Part shown: one piece after another, positions 5,780 to 13,766 of the stretch | Numbering within the stretch: position 1 is the stretch's first letter | Layout: every line of letters starts with the position of its first letter | NCBI GenBank assembly: GCA_963837325.1 | Contig: CAWIMV010000001.1 | Location: 2,480,001-2,544,000 of the forward strand | Direction: 5' to 3' | DNA: 64,000 bases | Source: CAVQKZ01 sp963837325 | GTDB taxonomy: Bacteria; Actinomycetota; Actinomycetes; Mycobacteriales; Jatrophihabitantaceae | The notes under the pieces: generated by a model | The model's input: only the letters and a program-made list of their open reading frames with translations | Told to the model about the DNA's origin: nothing | The model's database searches: none | Program-made: the position numbers and the translations under genes

Positions 5780-8700
5780 ATGGGCTGGCAGAATCCACCG
5801 ATTCCGTGGCACGAGCTGGAGCGGCGGCTGTCCGGGCGGCCTCCACCCACGAACCGGCCGGTACCGGTCGACGGTGGAGACTCACCAGCCTGGTCACGCA
5901 AGCGCCCGGCCTACCAGCCCGCCCCGGTGCTGCGCCCGCCCAGCTCAGTCGGCTACGCCGAACTGCACGCGCACTCGTCGTTCAGCTTCCTCGACGGCGC
6001 CAGCTCGCCGGAGGAACTCGTCGAGGAGGCGGTCCGGCTCGGACTGTCGGCGCTTACTCTCACCGATCACGACGGCATGTACGGAGTGGTCCGCTTCTCC
6101 GAGGCGGCCGAGGCGCTCGGGCTGCCCACTTCGTTCGGTGCCGAACTGTCCCTGGATGTGGCCCTGCCGGCCACCAAGGCCAAGCAGATGATCGCGGCGC
6201 GGGTCGGCGTCCCCGACCCGCCAGGAACGCATCTGCTCGCGTTGGCTCGCGACCCGACCGGCTACGCCAGCTTGTGCCGCGTCATCAGCAAGGCGCAGTT
6301 GCGCGGTGGTGCGAAAGGCCGTCCCGTCTACGACATCGACGAGATCACCCAAGCCGCAGCGGGGCACTGGCTGGTGCTCACTGGCTGTCGCAAGGGGGCA
6401 GTTCGGCAGGCGCTCGAAGACGGCCGCGGCACGTTCGCCCTCGATCCGGCCCGGCGGGCCCTGGCGGAACTGGTCGAGCGGTTCGGTCGCGACAACGTCG
6501 CTGTCGAGCTGAGCTACGAGCTCGACCCACTTGCCGACGAACGTTACGACGCCCTGGCCATGCTGGCCGACGAGGCCCACCTGCCGATCGTCGCTACCAC
6601 CGCGGCGCACTATCACGCCCCGCCGCGCCGTCCGCTCACCACGGCCATGGCCGCCATCCGCGCGCGCAGCAGTCTGGACGAGCTCGACGGCTGGCTACCA
6701 GCTGGATCTTCAGCGGCCGGGCAGCACCTGCGCTCGGGCGACGAACTGGCGCAGCGGTTCGCCCGGTGGCCCGGCGCGGTCGAGAACGCCGAACGCCTGG
6801 GCAAGGAGCTGGCCTTCCCGCTCAACCTGATCGCACCTGACCTGCCCCCGTTCCCGGTACCGGCCGGGCACGACGAGATGAGCTACCTGCGCGAGCTGAC
6901 CTACGCCGGCGCGGCCACGCGCTTCGCCGGCAAGGAGCACGAGGCCAAGGCCTACCAGCAGATCGAGCACGAGCTGGGCATCATCGAAGAACTGCACTTT
7001 CCCGGCTACTTCCTGGTCGTCTGGGACATCGCCCGGTTCTGCCGCGAGAGCGGCATCCTCTGCCAGGGCCGGGGTTCGGCCGCGAACTCCGCGGTCTGTT
7101 ACGCGCTGCAGATCACCGCCGTCGACCCGGTCTTCTATGACCTGATGTTCGAGCGGTTCCTCGCCCCCGAACGCGGCGAGCCGCCCGACATCGACATCGA
7201 CATCGAGTCCGACCGTCGCGAGGAGGCCATCCAGTACGTCTACGAGCTGCACGGGCGCGAGCACGCGGCCCAGGTCGCGAACGTCATCACCTACCGGCCC
7301 AAGTCCGCGATCCGCGACGTCGCCAAGGCGCTGGGCTACTCCACCGGCCAACAGGACGCCTGGAGCAAGGAGATCGAGCGCGGCTACTACTGGACTTCTC
7401 CGCCGAAGGTGAATCTCCTCAAGGACCACTCGCTGCGCTCGGGTCCATCGTCGATCCACACGCAAGCTCGCTCCGCTCGCGCGGCGGCGGGCTCTTCGCG
7501 CGAGCGCTCATCGCGCGAGCGGACGACCGAGGACGACCTGACCGAGGTGCCCCCGCTGGTGGTGTCCCTCGCGGCCGAGTTGCAGAACGCGCCGCGGCAC
7601 CTGGGCATCCACTCGGGCGGGATGGTGATGTGCGACCGCCCGGTGATCGAGGTCTGCCCGGTCGAGTGGGGACGACTCACTTCTCGCACCGCAAGCGGTG
7701 CTGGGAAGCCCTTACGCACCGTGCTGCAGTGGGACAAGGACGACTGCGCCTCCGTCGGGCTGGTGAAGTTCGACCTGCTCGGACTGGGCATGCTCTCGGC
7801 CCTGCAGTACTGCTTCGAGCTGATCGAGTCCTGGCACGGCGTGCACTACGACCTCGACTCCATCCCCAAGGAGCAGGTGTGCGTCTACGACATGCTCTGC
7901 GAGGCCGATTCGGTCGGGGTGTTCCAGGTCGAGTCCCGCGCCCAGATGGCGACGCTGCCCCGGCTGCGGCCGCGCAACTTCTACGACCTCGCGATCGAGA
8001 TCGCGTTGATCCGTCCCGGCCCGATCCAGGGCGACTCGGTGCACCCTTACATCCGGCGGCGGCACGGCAAGGAGCCGATCACCTATCCGCACCCGCGCCT
8101 GGAAGAACCGTTGCGGCGGACGCTGGGCATCCCGCTGTTCCAGGAGCAGCTGATGCAGCTGGCCGTCGCGGTCGCTGACTTCTCGCCGTCCGAGGCCGAT
8201 CAGTTGCGCCGGGCGATGGGGTCCAAGCGGTCCCGAGCCAAGATCGACGAGATGCGCATCCGGCTCTACGACGGGATGGCCACCAACGGCATCACCGGCG
8301 CGGTCGCCGACGACATCTACGAGAAGATCCAGGCGTTCGCGGCGTTCGGGTTCGCCGAGAGCCACTCGATCAGTTTCGCGTTACTGGTCTACGCCTCGTC
8401 CTGGCTCAAGCGGCATTACCCTGCAGCCTTCTGCGCGGCGCTGCTCAATGCCCAGCCGATGGGTTTCTACTCGCCGCAGTCGCTGGTGCACGACGCGAAG
8501 CGTCACGGCATCGAGGTCCGGCCGCCCTCGCTCGCTGCATCGGAGGCGACGGCCTCTCTCGAGACCGGGACCGGTGCGTCGCAGTGCCCATGTCTGGACG
8601 TCCCGCAGCCGGCGGTGCGGCTGGGGCTGGGCAGTGTGCGCACGATCGGAACCGACCTGGCCGAACGGATCGTGGCCGAACGTGCGCAGGCTCCGTTCAC

Positions 8701-9310
8701 GTCCATGGCCGATCTGGCCCGACGGGTGGGACTGACCGCCGACCAGGTCGAGGCATTGGCCACCGCGGGCACCTTTGACTGTTTCGAGGTGGGCCGCCGC
8801 GATGCGCTCTGGGGGGCGGGGGCGGCGGCGACGGCCCGGCCCGGTCAGCTCGATGTGGTGACCTTCGACGAGTCGGCCATCCCCACGCTGCCGCCGATGA
8901 GCGAGCCGGAACAGCTGATCGCCGACATGTGGGCCACCGGCATCACGACCGCGGCCTATCCCACGGCGCTGATCCGCGACCGGCTCGATGCCCTGGGCAT
9001 CGTCACCGCGGCAGGGTTGCGTTCACTCGACGACCACACGCGGGTGACCATCGGCGGAGTCGTCACGCACCGGCAGCGGCCGGCCACGGCCCGCGGGGTC
9101 ACCTTCCTCAACATCGAGGACGAGACGGGCATGGTGAACGTGATCGTCGACGAAGTGGTGTGGGCCCGGCACCGCCGGGTCGCGCGCGAGGCCGGCGGAC
9201 TGCTCATCCGCGGCATGCTCGAACGCACCGACAACGTCCTCAACGTCATGGCCGAACGCATCGACAAGCTCAGCCTCGGCGTGCGTACCGCGTCCCGGGA
9301 CTTCCGATGA
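5780..9310 (+). CDS. dnaE2: Error-prone DNA polymerase III alpha subunit DnaE2
   Basis: A 1176-residue C-family polymerase. The PHP domain starts at ELHAHSSFSFLDGASSPEELV (residues 55-75). The polymerase active site contains PPDIDIDIE (about 470). The FQVESRAQMATLPRL and RPGPIQGDSVHPYIRRR blocks and a C-terminal OB region (VTHRQRPATARGVTFLNIEDE) are typical of DnaE2 rather than replicative DnaE1. DnaE2 performs damage-induced translesion synthesis with ImuA and ImuB, which are not in this window. It is about 100 residues longer than usual because of three in-frame, palindrome-rich inserts (around residues 555-590, 634-645 and 915-940). The start MGWQNPPIPWHELERRLSG follows the SOS box. The stop overlaps the next start (ATGA). 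Confidence 0.95.
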   Translation: MGWQNPPIPWHELERRLSGRPPPTNRPVPVDGGDSPAWSRKRPAYQPAPVLRPPSSVGYAELHAHSSFSFLDGASSPEELVEEAVRLGLSALTLTDHDGMYGVVRFSEAAEALGLPTSFGAELSLDVALPATKAKQMIAARVGVPDPPGTHLLALARDPTGYASLCRVISKAQLRGGAKGRPVYDIDEITQAAAGHWLVLTGCRKGAVRQALEDGRGTFALDPARRALAELVERFGRDNVAVELSYELDPLADERYDALAMLADEAHLPIVATTAAHYHAPPRRPLTTAMAAIRARSSLDELDGWLPAGSSAAGQHLRSGDELAQRFARWPGAVENAERLGKELAFPLNLIAPDLPPFPVPAGHDEMSYLRELTYAGAATRFAGKEHEAKAYQQIEHELGIIEELHFPGYFLVVWDIARFCRESGILCQGRGSAANSAVCYALQITAVDPVFYDLMFERFLAPERGEPPDIDIDIESDRREEAIQYVYELHGREHAAQVANVITYRPKSAIRDVAKALGYSTGQQDAWSKEIERGYYWTSPPKVNLLKDHSLRSGPSSIHTQARSARAAAGSSRERSSRERTTEDDLTEVPPLVVSLAAELQNAPRHLGIHSGGMVMCDRPVIEVCPVEWGRLTSRTASGAGKPLRTVLQWDKDDCASVGLVKFDLLGLGMLSALQYCFELIESWHGVHYDLDSIPKEQVCVYDMLCEADSVGVFQVESRAQMATLPRLRPRNFYDLAIEIALIRPGPIQGDSVHPYIRRRHGKEPITYPHPRLEEPLRRTLGIPLFQEQLMQLAVAVADFSPSEADQLRRAMGSKRSRAKIDEMRIRLYDGMATNGITGAVADDIYEKIQAFAAFGFAESHSISFALLVYASSWLKRHYPAAFCAALLNAQPMGFYSPQSLVHDAKRHGIEVRPPSLAASEATASLETGTGASQCPCLDVPQPAVRLGLGSVRTIGTDLAERIVAERAQAPFTSMADLARRVGLTADQVEALATAGTFDCFEVGRRDALWGAGAAATARPGQLDVVTFDESAIPTLPPMSEPEQLIADMWATGITTAAYPTALIRDRLDALGIVTAAGLRSLDDHTRVTIGGVVTHRQRPATARGVTFLNIEDETGMVNVIVDEVVWARHRRVAREAGGLLIRGMLERTDNVLNVMAERIDKLSLGVRTASRDFR
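7472..7523. repeat. Palindromic in-frame insert 1 in dnaE2
   Basis: Inverted arms TCCGCTCGCGCG (7472-7483) and CGCGCGAGCGGA (7512-7523) are perfect complements, with an extra copy of CGCGCGAGCG between. The encoded Arg/Ser/Ala-rich segment (RSARAAAGSSRERSSRER) has no counterpart in ordinary DnaE2, so a short palindromic element appears to have been inserted without breaking the frame. Confidence 0.55.
7680..7708. repeat. Palindromic in-frame insert 2 in dnaE2
   Basis: Arms CTTC..GCACCGC and GCGGTGC..GGAAG enclose AA. They add about 12 residues (LTSRTASGAGKP) between CPVEWGR and RTVLQWDKDDC, two blocks that are nearly contiguous in other DnaE2 proteins. Confidence 0.55.
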
Positions 9311-10236
9311 GCGAGTTCCGCTGGAAGCTGGCCGACGAGGAGCAGGACGGGCAGCCGCCGTTGTTCGGGGTCGACGGCCTGACCGGGCCCGAGCGGGGCA
9401 CCGGCAAGCTGTCCGGGCTGGAGTTCCTGCACGTGACGGCCAAGCGCATCCTCAACGAAGTACCGCCGCAGTCGCGCATGCCCTTCCGCTGGACGATCAA
9501 CGTCTACAGGGGCTGCAGTCATGGGTGCGCTTACTGCTTTGCTCGGCCGACGCACGAATATCTTGGCCTGAACATCGGCGAGGACTTCGACCGCAAGATC
9601 GTCGTCAAGATCAACGCGGTGGAGAAGCTGCGGGCCGAACTGGCCAATCCGGCCTGGACCGGCGACCCGGTGGCGATGGGCACCAACACCGATCCGTACC
9701 AGCGCTGCGAGGGCAAGTACCGCCTCACCCGCGGAGTGCTCGAAGCGCTGGCCGAGCACGGCAACCCGTTCTCGATCCTGACCAAGTCCCCGCTGGTGGT
9801 GCGTGATCTCGACATCCTCATTGCCGCCGCGGCTCGGGCCGACGTCTCGGTGAACTTCTCGATCGGCACGCTGGACGAACGGGTCTGGCGGGCCACCGAG
9901 CCTGGTACCCCGCATCCGCGGCGGCGGGTCGACGCCCTGCGACAGATGGCTGCGGCCGGTATCCGCACCGGGGCGATGATCGCTCCGGTGCTGCCCGGCC
10001 TGAGCGACCGGCCCGAGCAGTTGGCCGAGGTGGCCGGGGCGATCCGCGCGGCAGGCGGGCGGGTCATCGGCGTGCTGCCGCTGCACCTGCGGCCCGGGGT
10101 GCGCGAGCACTTCCTCGGCTGGCTGGCCGGCTTCGACCCCGACCTGCACGCCGACTACGTGCGGCGCTATGCCCGCGGGGCCTACGCCCCGAAGCACTAC
10201 TCGGAACGGTTGAAGGCGAGCATCCGCGAGCCGTGA
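9307..10236 (+). CDS. Rv2578c-type radical SAM protein
   Basis: A 309-residue radical S-adenosylmethionine enzyme. The iron-sulfur motif is C-S-H-G-C-A-Y-C (CX3CX2C) in YRGCSHGCAYCFARPTHEY, around residue 75. MGTNTDPYQRCE and LTKSPLVVRDLDIL are the usual barrel blocks of the SplB-like/Rv2578c family. Its reaction is unknown, but the relation to spore photoproduct lyase and the coupling to dnaE2 suggest a role in nucleic-acid repair or modification. The ATG at 9307 overlaps the dnaE2 stop (ATGA), so it should be SOS-induced with dnaE2. A much longer upstream frame is only a dnaE2 shadow. Confidence 0.9.
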   Translation: MSEFRWKLADEEQDGQPPLFGVDGLTGPERGTGKLSGLEFLHVTAKRILNEVPPQSRMPFRWTINVYRGCSHGCAYCFARPTHEYLGLNIGEDFDRKIVVKINAVEKLRAELANPAWTGDPVAMGTNTDPYQRCEGKYRLTRGVLEALAEHGNPFSILTKSPLVVRDLDILIAAAARADVSVNFSIGTLDERVWRATEPGTPHPRRRVDALRQMAAAGIRTGAMIAPVLPGLSDRPEQLAEVAGAIRAAGGRVIGVLPLHLRPGVREHFLGWLAGFDPDLHADYVRRYARGAYAPKHYSERLKASIREP

Positions 10237-10283
10237 TCTTGATGCTCACGTCGCGTCATGACTCGACCTCGGCATCAAGATCG
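10235..10283. repeat. 49-bp hairpin repeat, copy 1
   Basis: A 49-base element identical to the one at 11284-11332. Its ends are inverted (GATCTTGATGC at the left, GCATCAAGATC at the right), so it can form an 11-bp stem. It begins within the stop codon of the radical-SAM gene, where it could act as a transcription terminator, although no T-run follows. Confidence 0.85.
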
Positions 10284-10371
10284 CGGAGGTGGGCTGTGGA
10301 CGGCGACGCGAGTCGTCCACATGTCGTGGCCGCCGCCCCACGTCGCGGCCAACTCGGGACAGGCTGCGAAC

Positions 10372-11281
10372 GTGCTCACCGCAGGAGCCCGACGAGCCCG
10401 GGGCCGCGATCTTCAACATTTGGACCCGGTCTGCTCGCGCGCAGATCTCGCCCGCGCGGGCATCGGCCCCAATCGGGTCGCCGCACAGGTTGCGGCCGGG
10501 CGCTGGCAGTTGTGCGGCACAGCAGTGGTCCGGCACAACACCGCCCTGACGCGGGGCGAGCAGTGGCAAGCCGCGTTGATCAACTGCCGGACCGCGGGCC
10601 GTGCTGACCTCGTTCACCGCCGCCGAGGCATGGGGACTCCGCGGCTGGAGCCGTCCAGAGGTACATGTGTTAGCGCCGGCCGGCACGACCCGTCCACGAC
10701 TTCCGGGCCTCGTACTGCACCGAACCGGCGACTGGGGACGCGCGGAGGTCAGCGTGGCCGAGCGCCTGCACCGACTGGCGCCGGCGCTGGTGATCGCGGC
10801 GAGCAGCTTCCCAACACCGCGGTCAGGCAGCGGCCTGCTCGCCGCCGCCGTACAGCAAGGCCTCGTTCGGGCGGTTGACCTCCGCGCCGCTGTCGACGAT
10901 GCACTGCGTACGCGACATCGCCAGGCACTGCTCAGCGCCGTCGCCGACATCGCTCAGGGCGCCGAAGCGTTGAGCGAGATCGACTTCGGCAAGTTGTGCC
11001 ACCGCTTCCGCCTGCCCAAGCCGACCCGCCAGGCCGTTCGAACCGAGCAGAGTGGCCGGCGCCGCTATCTCGACGCCGAGTGGCGCCGCCCGGGTCGGCG
11101 GACCGTTGCCGCCGAAGTCGACGGTGCGCTGCACCTGACGCCACGGCGCTGGTACGACGACCAACTCCGGCAAAACGAGGTGGTGATCGCCGGCACGATG
11201 GTGCTCCGGTACCCCAGCGTTGTCGTGCGTCATGAGCCGGCCCTGGTGGCCGCGCAGCTCCGGCGCGCCCTGCTCGCTTGA
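10372..11281 (+). pseudogene. AbiEi/DUF559-like protein gene broken by a one-base frameshift
   Basis: The N-terminal part (frame from GTG 10372) reads VCSRADLARAGIGPNRVAAQ and GRWQLCGTAVVRHNTALTRG, the winged-helix start seen in AbiEi-antitoxin-like actinobacterial proteins. It runs to ALINC at about 10586. The rest (frame of 10601-11281) continues GPRAVLTSFTAAEAWGL and ends in an endonuclease-like part, RRRYLDAEWRR, VAAEVDGALH and RYPSVVVRHEP. Removing one C of the CTGCCGG at 10584-10590 joins the two frames into a normal protein of about 300 residues, so this is a frameshift or a sequencing error. It lies between the two 49-bp repeats. Confidence 0.75.
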
Positions 11282-11283
11282 AG

Positions 11284-11332
11284 GATCTTGATGCTCACGT
11301 CGCGTCATGACTCGACCTCGGCATCAAGATCG
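11284..11332. repeat. 49-bp hairpin repeat, copy 2
   Basis: Identical over 49 bases to copy 1 at 10235. It starts three bases after the stop codon of the AbiEi-like gene. Together the copies bracket that gene as a 1.05-kb cassette. Confidence 0.85.
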
Positions 11333-11425
11333 TCCGAATTGTCTATATGGGCTCGGCTGAGCAATGACTAGCGTTTGCCGCGAGACTCGGGCAGTGTCGA
11401 TCGGGGACGAGACAAAGGTGGGCAG

Positions 11426-11875
11426 ATGAACATTTCCGACATCCTCCGCCACAAGGCCACGGCCGGCGCCACAGGCAAAGGCCCGACGGTCGTGACGATT
11501 GCGCCGTCCGGGACGGTCAAGGAGTTGCTCGCCAAACTCGCCGAGCACGGAATCGGCGCGCTCGTGGTCGTGGATGGCGAGAACGTCGTCGGCATCGTCT
11601 CCGAGCGGGACATCGTCCGCCGCCTCGACGACCGTGGCGCGGGCATCCTCGACGGCCCGGTTGCCGACATCATGACCTCCTCGGTGGTGAGCTGCAGCTC
11701 CCAGGACTCGGTCGACAGCGTGGCCGCCACCATGACCGAGCGGCGGATCCGGCACATGCCGGTGATCGACGGCGGCAAGCTCGACGGCATCGTCACGATC
11801 GGCGACGTGGTGCTGAGCCGCACCCGGCAGTTGGAGCAGGACCGCAGTCAGCTCGAGCAGTACATCACCGGCTGA
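11426..11875 (+). CDS. Tandem CBS-domain protein
   Basis: A 149-residue soluble protein made of two CBS motifs. The first covers about residues 10-70, with ELLAKLAEHGIGALVVVDGENVVGIVSERDIVRRL. The second covers about 78-135, with VAATMTERRIRHMPVIDGGKLDGIVTIGDVVLSR. Stand-alone CBS pairs bind adenosine nucleotides and act as energy-status sensors. The family resembles mycobacterial hypoxic response protein 1. The ATG at 11426 (MNISDILRHKA) has AAAGGTGGG upstream and was preferred to the earlier in-frame ATG at 11375. It is followed by a hairpin and then the pilus operon. Confidence 0.88.
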   Translation: MNISDILRHKATAGATGKGPTVVTIAPSGTVKELLAKLAEHGIGALVVVDGENVVGIVSERDIVRRLDDRGAGILDGPVADIMTSSVVSCSSQDSVDSVAATMTERRIRHMPVIDGGKLDGIVTIGDVVLSRTRQLEQDRSQLEQYITG

Positions 11876-11914
11876 ACCCACCCATACCGGTTCGCCGGCC
11901 CGGCTGCTCCGCTG

Positions 11915-11936
11915 GGCTCAGCCCACCGGCTGAGCC
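11915..11936 (+). terminator. Hairpin after the CBS gene
   Basis: GGCTCAGCC, loop CACC, GGCTGAGCC: a perfect 9-bp stem 40 bases after the CBS stop codon. No T-run follows, as is common in high-GC actinobacteria. Confidence 0.5.
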
Positions 11937-12074
11937 GCCCCGCACCGCCCCCGATTTGCGGGCGGATATCCCTCATGTTGCCTCCCGAAGGCCCGATAAG
12001 GACGACAAGCGCTTGGCGTGGCCACGCCTCGCCACCGCCGTCCGAGGCTGCCGTCGCGCAGAAAAGGGGTCAGC

Positions 12075-13745
12075 GTGTACGCGAACTACCGCCCGTTGCT
12101 GGATGCTTTGCAGGCCCGCGGCGCGGACGCGGCTGCGCTGCAGGAGGCAGCTGAAGAAGCCGAGCGCAGCAGTCGATCCATCCGTGACGTCCTGATCAAC
12201 GACCTCGTCGTCACCGAGGTCGAGCTGCTCGAGGCGTCGGCCGACGTGAACGGGCTCAACAGTGTCGACCTCGTCGGCTACCCGATCGACGCTGCGGCGC
12301 TGGCCAAGATCCCCCTGCCGCTGGTCCTGCGCCACCGCGTACTCGCCATCGCCATCAATGACGACGAACTGGTCGTCGCGGTCAGCGATCCGGACGACGT
12401 CGTCGCCCTCGACGACATCCGGGCCGCCACCGGCATGAAGATCCGCCCGGTCGTTGCCGCCCGCAGCGAGCTGCGCAAGGTCATCGACCGGCTCAAGCGT
12501 GAAGGCAGCGACCTCGTCGACGTCGCGTCTTCATTGCGCAGCGAGGACTCCGGCAGCGTCGCCAACCTGACCGACGCCGGCGAGGACGCGCCGATCGTCC
12601 GCTACGTCAACTCCCTTATCGAGCAAGCCATTCAGAACCGTGCGTCGGACCTGCACCTCGAGCCGACAGAGACTGACCTGCGGGTGCGCTACCGCATCGA
12701 CGGCGTGCTGCACGAGATCGACCGGGTGCCGGCCGGTGTGCAGTCGGCGCTGATCTCCCGGCTGAAGATCATGGCCAATGTCGACATCACCGAGCGGCGG
12801 GTGCCGCAGAACGGCCGCATCACAGTCCGGCTCAACCAGCACTCCGTGGACCTGCGCGTGGCCACCCTGCCCACGGTCTGGGGTGAGAAGGTCGTGCTGC
12901 GGGTGCTCGACACCGGCGGCATCGACCTCGACCTGAAGTCACTCGGTTTCTCCGACGACATCTACGAGCGTTACAGCACGTCGTTCAACAAGCCACACGG
13001 AATGGTTCTGGTGACCGGCCCGACCGGATCGGGCAAGTCGACCACGTTGTACGCGACGCTGGCCGAGATCAGCAAGCCCGAGGTCAACATCATCACCGTC
13101 GAGGACCCGGTCGAGTATCGGCTGGCCGGCGTGAACCAGGTGCAGGTGAACCACAAAGCGGGCCTCACCTTCGCGGCTGTGCTCCCGGCGATCCTGCGCT
13201 CGGACCCCGACATCGTGCTCATCGGCGAGATCCGCGACAAGGTCACTGCGCAGCTGGGCATCGAGGCCGCGCTCACCGGCCACCTCGTGCTGTCCACGCT
13301 GCACACCAACGACGCGCCGAGCGCGATCATCCGGCTCACCGAGATGGGCATCGAGCCCTTCCTCGTCGGCTCGTCGCTCGACTGCGTCCTCGCCCAGCGG
13401 CTCGCGCGTCGGCTGTGTGAGTGGTGCAAGCAGCCCTACGCGCCCACCGACGCCGAGCTCGACGGCATGCACTGGCCGTCCGAGCAGCTGAAGGTACCGG
13501 AAACGCTCTGGCGACCGGGCAGCTGCCGGGCGTGCGGGCAGACGGGCTACCGGGGCCGGCTTGCCGTCAACGAGGTGATGCCGGTGACCGAGGAGATCGA
13601 ACGTCTCGCCGTCCGGCACGCGTCGGCCTCCGAAGTGACCGCCGTCGCGGTGGCCGAGGGCATGTCCACGCTGCGCGAGGACGGGCTGCGCAAGTGCGCC
13701 AACGGCGTCACAACAGTCGAGGAGATCTTCCGTGTCACCGTCTGA
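12075..13745 (+). CDS. pilB: Type IV pilus assembly ATPase PilB
   Basis: A 556-residue GspE/PilB-type secretion ATPase that powers pilus extension at the inner face of the membrane. It has an N-terminal GspE domain (residues about 1-140), Walker A GPTGSGKSTTLYATL (about 318), Asp box EDPVEYRL, Walker B ILRSDPDIVLIGEIRD and His box GHLVLSTLHTND. A C-terminal zinc site has two CxxC pairs, CEWC and CRAC. The GTG at 12075 is preceded by AAAAGGGG. The frame upstream of it has no family similarity. It is the first gene of an operon with all core pilus assembly genes, and no prepilin peptidase lies in the window. Confidence 0.95.
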   Translation: MYANYRPLLDALQARGADAAALQEAAEEAERSSRSIRDVLINDLVVTEVELLEASADVNGLNSVDLVGYPIDAAALAKIPLPLVLRHRVLAIAINDDELVVAVSDPDDVVALDDIRAATGMKIRPVVAARSELRKVIDRLKREGSDLVDVASSLRSEDSGSVANLTDAGEDAPIVRYVNSLIEQAIQNRASDLHLEPTETDLRVRYRIDGVLHEIDRVPAGVQSALISRLKIMANVDITERRVPQNGRITVRLNQHSVDLRVATLPTVWGEKVVLRVLDTGGIDLDLKSLGFSDDIYERYSTSFNKPHGMVLVTGPTGSGKSTTLYATLAEISKPEVNIITVEDPVEYRLAGVNQVQVNHKAGLTFAAVLPAILRSDPDIVLIGEIRDKVTAQLGIEAALTGHLVLSTLHTNDAPSAIIRLTEMGIEPFLVGSSLDCVLAQRLARRLCEWCKQPYAPTDAELDGMHWPSEQLKVPETLWRPGSCRACGQTGYRGRLAVNEVMPVTEEIERLAVRHASASEVTAVAVAEGMSTLREDGLRKCANGVTTVEEIFRVTV

Positions 13746-13766
13746 CGAACTGAACGAAGGGTCGAT

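Noticed and set aside
10372..11281. A functional AbiE toxin-antitoxin system
   Set aside because: No AbiEii nucleotidyltransferase gene is adjacent, and the AbiEi-like gene is frameshifted and fused to an endonuclease-like part.
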